Source of the DNA: Stachybotrys elegans
Taxonomy: Eukaryota > Ascomycota > Sordariomycetes > Hypocreales > Stachybotryaceae
Reading direction: 5' to 3'
Assembly: GCA_020746835.1 (NCBI GenBank)
Contig: JAGPNK010000041.1
Location: 44,484 to 108,483 of the forward strand
DNA: 64,000 nt
A model generated the notes under the pieces. The model was not told where the DNA came from, did not search any database, and saw only the letters and a program-made list of their open reading frames with translations. A program made the position numbers and the translations under genes. Shown one piece after another: positions 56,602-64,000 of the stretch (position 1 is its first letter; the number at the start of each line of letters is the position of its first letter).

Positions 56602-59600
56602 ATGGAGGTCGCCGCATCTTCCTCGAGCGAGGAAAGAGCTATGCTAGAAGCTGCACGAAATAGAGACGAGAAAACACTTAAAGAGAAGCTGGGCATAAGG
56701 AGCGATTTGCTTTGGACCAAGGAACATGACACGGGACGTACACTACTCCACCTTGCCGTCCAAAGCAATCATGATACCATTGTCAAGCTGCTGCTTGAGA
56801 AGGGCGCCAACCCTGAGGCAGATTCCGCAGGATGGAAGCCCTTGGCTGTTGCGACCAGAAACGGCCCTTCGCATTGGCGCCAACGTCAATTCCCTCAACC
56901 CCATGCTCCGGCAGTCCGCTCTCCAGCTGTATGCCAACTCTGGATTTCGAGAGCTTGCACAGTTTCTCCTTAAGAATAGGCACAGGTTGACGTGAAAGAT
57001 ACAAATGGCCAGACACCACTCTTCAAGGCCATTGCTCAGGGAACAACCGGCATAGTCAAGCTGCTGCTTCAGTATGGCACCGTGACAAATGTTCGCTCGA
57101 TTCAAGGCATCACATTGATGAATCTGGCAAGTAGTGACCCTGCTGTTCTTCGGATTCTTCAATCAGCCCCGCTCCAACATGGGCCCAAGGTGTCCAACCA
57201 CGAGTGCAGACACTGATTGCCTTGAATCCGACTTAGGCGGGGGATCTACAAAAGATGACAGCTTGCTATGCATTCAAGGCTACCGTTACCAACTTTTATA
57301 TCGGCGATACAGAGCAGAGGGTCCAAAGATCGATCCCCGTGTATGATGTCTTGTATGGAAGAGGCGCAGACGTTATTATGACGGGGCAAAATGACAAGAT
57401 ACCGGCCAAGCCTTCCTTTCGCTGGTATCATTTCCCTGCCAACAATGTATGTACTAATAGCCTTGAGTAAGTAAATGCTAATCTATTGCTAGATGGAATG
57501 GGTAGAAGCCTTTGTCAGGAGATATTTCGCAGAGAGGAGTCCTAGAACGGGCCAGTATACAGACGACTTGGCTGCTGATCTGGGAAATAGACGCACAAAG
57601 CATGATCATCATCTGATATTCACTTCCAAGGGTTCATTCATCCGACCCTTTTGTAGGGAGGTCACGGTAAGATGCCTATAAAGAGCACTGGATGAACTCT
57701 AACATAGCTAGATGGACATTAAGCAGTCTGATTCAAGAGTTGGCCAATACATTGGAGCATTTGTAAGATATCTAGTCATACTGGAAGTTCTTCTCATGCT
57801 TCTTTAGGTCCCATATCTACACTACGAGACACACCAAGACTTTAACCGCATGTCAAAGATTGTATGGCGACTCACACGCGTAAGAACACTGCTGGTTCAG
57901 GAGGCGGAGAACGGCAATCTCCTGTTCCCAGCAATGCGGCTGGAGGTAGTGAGGGAGATATTCCTCAACAGCCAAACAATAACGCAACCAACGACCAAGG
58001 TGAATCCACCGGTATCTTACAGAAGCTCTTGATTGAGGCCTATATGAAGATAGACACCGACAATGATATGCCGCCCTTGTAAGGCGCAGTCTCGACCAGT
58101 ACTCGTACGGTCATCTAGCCAGCACTTCGAGACGGGACGCCGATCAGGTCGTCTTCAGGTACACCTCGGAACTTGAAGACGTGGAGCCTAAGATGTTCAT
58201 CATATATCAGCTTTGGCTTTGGGTGCTGGAAGACGGTAACTTGATTCAGCGCTTTATCTTGTTCAAAAGTCTAATGGTTTACAGACACCGTGATCAGCTG
58301 CTGCCCCATGAGATGGGACTCGTGGACTATCGGTCCATCAACTGGAGGATTCGGAGACCAGCGCTTCAAGCCAAGAAACATGGGCACTGGAGCTCCAACA
58401 TCGTGGGACCACTCCATGTTGAGAGAGAACGATCCGTTGAATATCGAGCAGGCGATTACAGGTCACATCAGGAAACTTGGACGAGATTCCATCAACATCG
58501 TGGAAGATTTACGCCGAGTCATAACTGCGGCTTGTCTGAGCGCGTTTGATCACTACGTAACTCCGTACGAGTATCACTTTTTTCACTGTGTCGAGCGTGC
58601 TATCAGCGATGTGGTAAACTTAGTTAGAAGACAAGGTATGAAGATTATGGTGCGCAGATCGATCAGACCGCCGAACGATTCCAAGGCTTCCAAGCACTCC
58701 TCGATGCCGCAGCAGCCAGTGATGAACTGGTGTCTGCCACAAGTATCCGGATCGAGCACAAGGCGAAGCTGCTTGTCGAGATCGAGGACATTAGGGACGA
58801 GCTTGGCATCATGCGGTTTGTACTAGAAGACCAGATGGCTGTCGCCAAAGACTTGGACAAATTATTTATCCTGGATCAGGATGATGGCGAAGTCGACAAG
58901 GCCGGAGAAAAACTTGATTATGAACTCGCAAGTAACCGCGTGCTTACAAGCCATCTAGCCAGGATTGGCAGGATGGAAGCCCTCGCTAATCGGGCTATCC
59001 AATCGGTAAGCCGAAGCGCAAACAGCTGCGAAATGACTAGAAACACTGACATGGATTTAGATTCGGTCCCTGCTCAAGCTGAAGCAACAGCATGCCAGTG
59101 TATCCGAAGCGCAGTCCTCTCGTCGACAGGCCGAGTACACTTCGAATCAGGTATCTTACAACAGAAAGGTGGCTCGTCAACTTGAATTGGCGCCAAAGCA
59201 GGCCGAAGCTACTAGCAAGCAAGGTCGCGTGATTCTACGATTCACAGTGGTGACGGTCGTATTTGTTCGTCCCCATTCTCCCCCAATGTGTCAGGACTCT
59301 GACAGTTTTCTTTAAGTTACCCCTATCGTTTATGGCCTCTTTCTTCACCATAGAGCTCGACGTATTCCCTCTCAACAAGGACGGCAGACTTGGCATCGAC
59401 TATGTTCTTAGCATTATTTATAAGGACTATCTTGGCTTCCACATGAATCTTCTGACAATTGATAGTATCCGTCTCTGCGGGCGTGTCGATACCCTTCATG
59501 TTCGTGGCCTTCAACCTGGAAAAGGTCAAGACCTGGCCGAAGAAGGCAATGCAATTTATCTGACATACGCGGACATCTGTGAATGCTGTTATAGGCGCAA

Positions 59601-59690
59601 TCATTGTCGGCACGCTCGTTGCTCTTGCAGTGGTTCTGTCCCAAGCCCTAGGAAGGAATCAGAGTAGCAATTGGCCTAATATAAATGGTA
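56602..59690 (+). pseudogene. Ankyrin-repeat / CorA-like membrane protein, multiply frameshifted
   Basis: The start MEVAASSSSEERAMLEAAR leads into ankyrin repeats (GRTLLHLAVQSNHDTIVKLLLEKGAN; GQTPLFKAIAQGTTGIVKLLLQYG). Then follows the fungal CorA-like region: VYDVLYGRGADVIM, FRWYHFPANN, MEWVEAFVRRYF, VPYLHYETHQDF, RRSLDQYSYGHLAS, EPKMFIIYQLWLWVLEDG, and coiled-coil sequence to LRFTVVTVVF and LPLSFMASFFTIELDVFPLNKDG, with a last membrane helix IGAIIVGTLVALAVVLSQ. Normal introns are visible after PANN (57448), EVT, IGAF and LEDG. Breaks: an internal ankyrin deletion with frame change near 56865, shifts near 56985, 57855, 58080 and probably 59300, and a shift before the final helix. It would have been a membrane protein of the CorA magnesium-channel fold. 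Confidence 0.8.
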
Positions 59691-59708
59691 AACAGCGTTT
59701 AATAAACA

Positions 59709-59792
59709 GCAATTAATTTTACTAGTAAATAAAAATAGTGCTAGCAAGACATAAAGTAGCTAGCAATTAAAAGTCAAGGTAGCTAGTAATTA
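59709..59792 (+). repeat. Short direct repeat, left copy flanking the AT-rich block
   Basis: GCAATTAATTTT at 59709 is followed 52 bases later by TAGCAATTAAAA (59761) and then GGTAGCTAGTAATTA (59778). The same order and the same 52-base spacing occur at 63129. This copy looks mutated toward A/T relative to the right copy. Confidence 0.65.
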
Positions 59793-62700
59793 TAGATTTC
59801 TTAATAGCCTTAAAGACTTAGAGCTAGAAAATTAAAGCCATAAATAATAAATATATTAAAAGGTTAATTATAAATCTAAAAGTAAATTAAACACTTTTTA
59901 TATATAGTAAAAGAATATAGTAAAAGAATATAGTAAAAGTATATAGTAGTTATTAGTAGAGATTAGCCTAGAGTATAATAAATAATAAAAGTAAGTATAC
60001 TTAGTAACTAAGGATAAAAAAAATAGACTAAAAGCTAAATACTACTAAGAATCTTTAATTTATTATTAAATTTCTATTCTACTTATATATAATAGATCTT
60101 TTCTAGCTTAAATTACAATTATAAGTACTAACTTACTAGAAATATAAAACTACTATTATTAATAGTTAAATTAAGCTATACCTATAAAGACTACCTTATA
60201 TACTAATAGTAAATAATATTAAATTAGCTAAAGTATAGGCTTTTAACTTAAATATTATATAAAAAGCTAAAAACCTTTATAATATTTCTAAGCTTAATAA
60301 GTATAGTTCTACTATTAAAGATCTTAGATTTATAAATATAAATAGACTATAATATAAACTAAAATCTAAATGTTTATTTATTAAATTAAAACTAAAGAAA
60401 ATAAAAAAGTATTTTTAAAAAATATATAATTAGAATTCTAAAATAAAGACTAATTATTAACTAATTAAATATAGTATAAATATATAGAATATATTATAGA
60501 GAACCAGTATATAATACTAATAACTATTTACTAAAAGTCTATAAAGTAATTACTTTAAGATTAAAAAAGACTAGATTAATACTAATAGTAAACTAATTAA
60601 TAAAGATTAATACAATCTTAAAATATATAATATATTAATTACATTTTAAAATAAAACTATCTATATATAGTAGTAAAAAGTAAAAAAAATTAAAAAGTAA
60701 TATAATATTAATTTACTAAATGCCTAGTTATACTAACTTAATATAATACATTATTTAAAAGACTTTATAAGGTAAAAGAAGTTTCTATTATAACTAATAT
60801 TACTTAAGAATAAAGTTAAAAAGAGAAAGCTAATAAATATTAATAATTAAACACTATAATATATCTATATAGTAGTTTAAAGAATTATTTAATAGAGTAA
60901 AGTAATTATATAAGCTAAGGTAATATTATAGAATACTTTATTTAAAATAAATAGAACTAATATAGTAAAGAAATAAAGCTAACTCTTTCATTTTCTATAT
61001 ATAAGGGTAATAAAAAAAGTATATATAAAAGTATATATATAGCTATTTACTTACTTAATTTAAATAATAACTTTTAAAAATACTAAGAGTAAGCTACTAT
61101 TTATATTAAACCAAAGATAAAACACTATCTATAAGGTAATAATAGACATAGTTAACTACCTTACTAATACTAAATAGAAATATATACTAAAGAGACTAAA
61201 TTTAAAGACTATAGATATAGAACTAGATAATATAATAATAGAAATATATTTTTTAATACTAAACTATTTTATAAAAGCCACTAAATATAATAGTATATTT
61301 ATTAGTTTTATTATAGTACTTAGTATATACCTAGATAAAATATAAAAGACCTTTATTAGCCTAATACTAAAGCTATTTATAATTATAGCTATATCCTGCC
61401 TCTTTATTATAAAGTATACTATAGATAAATATATAAATATAATAAAAAGATATATAAATAAAGAAATATTAAAAGAAAAAATAAAAAACTATAGTTTAAG
61501 CCACTTTAATATTATATCTAACTTAATAAAACACTTTATAGTAAGAAAAAGCAAGGGTTAGTAAATAATACCTATATAGTTTATTATTTAACTATATAAC
61601 TATAGTATATTAGCAATATAAAATAATATAAAAGCTAGCTCAGTCAGTTAGAACAAAAAGAATACAATATATAAAGAAATCCATACTAGTATAGTTAGAA
61701 TTCAATCCATACTCTAAATAATATTATAGTAAGTAGAAAAAATCCTATTTAAAAAACTATTATTTATCTAGAGATACTATAGAGATTCCTTATTAAATAA
61801 TATAAGCCTACTAACCATTTCTTAAAATAGAATCATTAATAATATAATAAATACTTCTATTAAATATTTATTTATAAGCTAGCTACTAAAGATAAATTCT
61901 TTTAGTAATAGCTAGATTATAAGGAAAATTATAGTATTAAACTTATTAAAGTAGTTATAGATTAAGATAAATAAAAGAGTATAAAGTAAAGTTAGTCTTT
62001 ACTTTAAAAAGATAATATAGTATAGCCTAATTATAGAGTAGTTTCTTAAACTTTTACTATTTTTAGTTTATATTATCTATAGTTAATTAGTATAAAGGCC
62101 TAAACTACTTATTATCCATTACTAAAATATAGCTAATAGTAATATTTATAATTTTATTATAGACTATAAACTACTTATACTTATAATGGATTACTATAAG
62201 AGCTTTTTATAGTTAGAAAGACTAAAGGTAATATAGTACTTTCTTTTATATAAGATAAGTATACTATTTATTTATTATCTCTAGCTAGTAATACTATTTT
62301 AGAAAGATTTATAGGTTAATATAATAGGAAAAGAGGAACTTAGCCTAAGTATATAAATAATAAAAAATATACTTATAAATAAAAACACTAATAGTAACTT
62401 AAATAGTAATAGATATAGCTTAGAATTCTTAAACTAATAATATACTATAAATAGATAAGTTAAAAAGAAAAAAGCTTAGTAATTAAATTTAAATCCTTAT
62501 TAAACTTTACTTTAAATGAGCTAAATAATAAAAAGAAATAGTTTAGTTAGCTATTAATAAGGCTTTACTATTAATAGCTAGTAGTATCTATTTACTATTA
62601 TTACTTAGTAGTATTTTTAAATAGATATAACTATATATTTATTATTTACTAATTAAATAGATAATAGTAACTATAGTAAAAATAATAGAGAGAATATAGA

Positions 62701-63105
62701 AAACAATAGTCTATAGAATAGATAGGTAGACTATAAGTTTCTAATAGCTAGATTTATATATAGAAAACTTATTATAAAAAGTAACTTTAAGACTAATAAG
62801 TATTACTTTAACTTTTAGTATATAAATAAAAAGTAATATTAGCTACTAGGTTTCCTATTTACTATAGAAGGGTTTAAAGGTATTTTATAATCTAACTATA
62901 AATATAAAATGCCTTTTATATACTATAAGGCTCTATATAAAATATAGCTAGTATAATAGAAAACACTATAATATATAAATATTAATAGAGAGCTATAGAG
63001 ACTTTATAAAAAGTATATTTAATTCTATAATAAATAATAGTAAACTATAAAGATAATTATATAGAATAAAAGTTCTATACTTATTATAATAAACACTGAT
63101 AATTA
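59793..63105. repeat. RIP-like AT-rich subtelomeric block
   Basis: About 3.3 kb, roughly four-fifths A+T, with no open frame. C is followed almost only by T and G preceded almost only by A; CpA, TpG and CpG steps are rare while TpA is very frequent. This is the footprint of repeat-induced point mutation, a fungal defence that converts C to T in duplicated DNA. What it once encoded cannot be read by eye; a telomere-linked element is possible but not shown. Confidence 0.85.
61629..61712 (+). other. Island in the RIP-like block with a tRNA A-box-like motif
   Basis: TAGCTCAGTCAGTTAGA at 61636 is close to the A-box/D-arm of many tRNAs, and TTCAATCC at 61701 is B-box-like. Within about 75 bases there are seven CpA steps, far more than in the surrounding block. 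The acceptor ends do not pair and the spacing is too long for a normal tRNA, so at best it is a relic. Confidence 0.3.
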
Positions 63106-63128
63106 TAGCTGGCGCTAGCAAGTCGCCG

Positions 63129-63215
63129 GCAATTAATTTTGTATAGGACATGTTTTAGCACTAGCATAGCAAGGGTCAGGTAGCAATTAAAATAAGCACC
63201 AGGTAGCAATTATCC
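63129..63215 (+). repeat. Short direct repeat, right copy flanking the AT-rich block
   Basis: GCAATTAATTTT, then after the same 52-base interval TAGCAATTAAAA, then GGTAGCAATTATCC. It matches the left copy at 59709 in order and spacing and retains more CpA and TpG steps, so it appears less mutated. Confidence 0.65.
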
Positions 63216-63903
63216 ATTTAACCACTAGGAGGGCTTATATAAAGCTTAAAATTAATAAGAACGTAGAATTAGTAAGTAAGACCTGGCCAGTATTATCAAT
63301 TTGCTATAAATATCTATTTTCGTGGAATTATTAATACATTTATATTGGGTTGTTTTTTACATAGTTGTTCAGCTAGCAAGGGATAATAGTATAGATTGTG
63401 CCACTATAGCCAATAGGAACGTGTCTCAACTAATAAAGTTTTTATCTTAGGCAAACAGTCCAAGGGTAAATAGGAAATAGAAAAGGTATTAATACTAAAA
63501 AGGTAATACTAAGTATAGTTAGAAATTTCCTTTTTACATTTATCTAAAGTCGTCTATAATAGAGTACTTTATACTTATGCCAGAGTACTGGCTTCTTAGT
63601 TGCCACTCTTGTCTAACTATAGTAACTCAATACTACATTAAGAAGCATCTTTAGAGTTCCCCCCACAATCTAGGCATTACTAAGATCAAGCAAGTATAGA
63701 AATAGGCATCTAGTCTTAACATTATTTATAGTAACAAAGAGATCTACAATACTCTTCCATTCATACCTAACAACACACCACTAATCGCTACATTAGGCAA
63801 GCCAAACACAGATAGATTCCAATACACAGTTATAATCAAAAATAGCACAACAGTATCCACTTGCCACTATATTAGCTCAAGCAAGAAACAAATATAACAA
63901 TAT
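63216..63903. other. Telomere-proximal non-coding sequence
   Basis: No gene recognised. The last 250 bases are poor in G and rich in A and C on the plus strand, a strand skew often seen next to telomeres. No degenerate TTAGGG interspersion was seen before 63904. Confidence 0.5.
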
Positions 63904-64000
63904 TTAGGGTTAGGGTTAGGGTTAGGGTTAGGGTTAGGGTTAGGGTTAGGGTTAGGGTTAGGGTTAGGGTTAGGGTTAGGGTTAGGGTTAGGGTTAGGGT
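63904..64000 (+). repeat. Telomere repeat array
   Basis: Sixteen perfect TTAGGG units plus one extra base reach the window end. The G-rich strand runs 5' to 3' toward the end, so this is the right end of a chromosome assembly. TTAGGG is the telomere unit of most filamentous fungi. Confidence 0.98.

Noticed and set aside
61629..61712. Functional tRNA gene
   Set aside because: A-box-like motif is good, but acceptor ends do not pair and the A-to-B spacing is too long; kept only as a relic-level observation.
59793..63105. Telomere-linked helicase gene hidden in the RIP-like block
   Set aside because: Position would fit, but no helicase motif can be read in any frame; it needs de-RIP by multiple copies.
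1..64000. Explaining all frameshifts as long-read assembly errors
   Set aside because: The nine-exon ATPase, the HET gene, the 745-codon frame, the lipase and the zinc-cluster regulator have no indel over about 11 kb of coding sequence, and many lesions elsewhere are substitutions or deletions.
1..64000. CRISPR arrays, bacterial operons or riboswitches
   Set aside because: No spaced identical repeats other than the telomere and the 21-bp tandem repeat; spliced genes and TTAGGG ends show a fungal chromosome.

Overview
This is the right-hand end of a chromosome from a filamentous ascomycete (Pezizomycotina). The last 97 bases are a perfect TTAGGG telomere array. Genes have short introns of about 47-77 bp with fungal splice sites. 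The families are typical of mould subtelomeres: HET and STAND incompatibility proteins, cytochrome P450s, a Zn2Cys6 regulator, a secretory lipase and a GPI-anchored cysteine-rich protein. I cannot name the genus from sequence alone.

Layout from left to right. 0-3.6 kb: an edge-truncated, frameshifted UbiD-type decarboxylase fragment, an intact GPI-anchored Cys-rich protein, and a dead epoxide hydrolase. 3.6-7.6 kb: decayed DNA with faint NACHT-type remnants. 7.6-14.6 kb: a nine-exon AAA+ ATPase, and divergently a STAND-like fungal protein with one frameshift. 14.7-26.9 kb: a relic biosynthetic cluster of BBE-type flavin oxidase, UbiA-type membrane enzyme, two P450s, a SnoaL-like protein and an asparagine-synthetase-like protein, all broken, around one intact short-chain dehydrogenase whose frame requires an AT-AC intron. 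26.9-30.6 kb: a small Cys-rich protein, a 21-bp tandem repeat and an intact HET-domain gene. 31-35 kb: remnants of a membrane protein, a HET gene and an NB-ARC/TPR gene. 35.5-41.5 kb: three healthy genes, namely a 745-residue fungal protein of unknown function, a secretory lipase and, divergently from it, a Zn2Cys6 regulator. 41.5-59.7 kb: mostly decayed DNA with one probable small secreted-protein gene and remnants of HET, NACHT, membrane/ankyrin and ankyrin-CorA-like genes. 59.7-64 kb: an AT-rich block with a strong RIP-like signature, short subtelomeric repeats and the telomere.

The window combines a dead secondary-metabolite cluster with a graveyard of non-self-recognition genes next to a telomere. 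Many lesions are single-base indels or C-to-T/G-to-A nonsense changes, several in the CpA context preferred by repeat-induced point mutation. Several long multi-exon genes are free of lesions, which argues against general assembly error. Duplicated segments inside the window (HET fragments at 32.5 and 47.7 kb, an inverted repeat pair at 30.9 and 51.9 kb, direct repeats at 59.7 and 63.1 kb) point to past rearrangement.

Family assignments come from recognising motifs by eye; no database search was run. Ancestral residues quoted for broken genes are inferred from family consensus.
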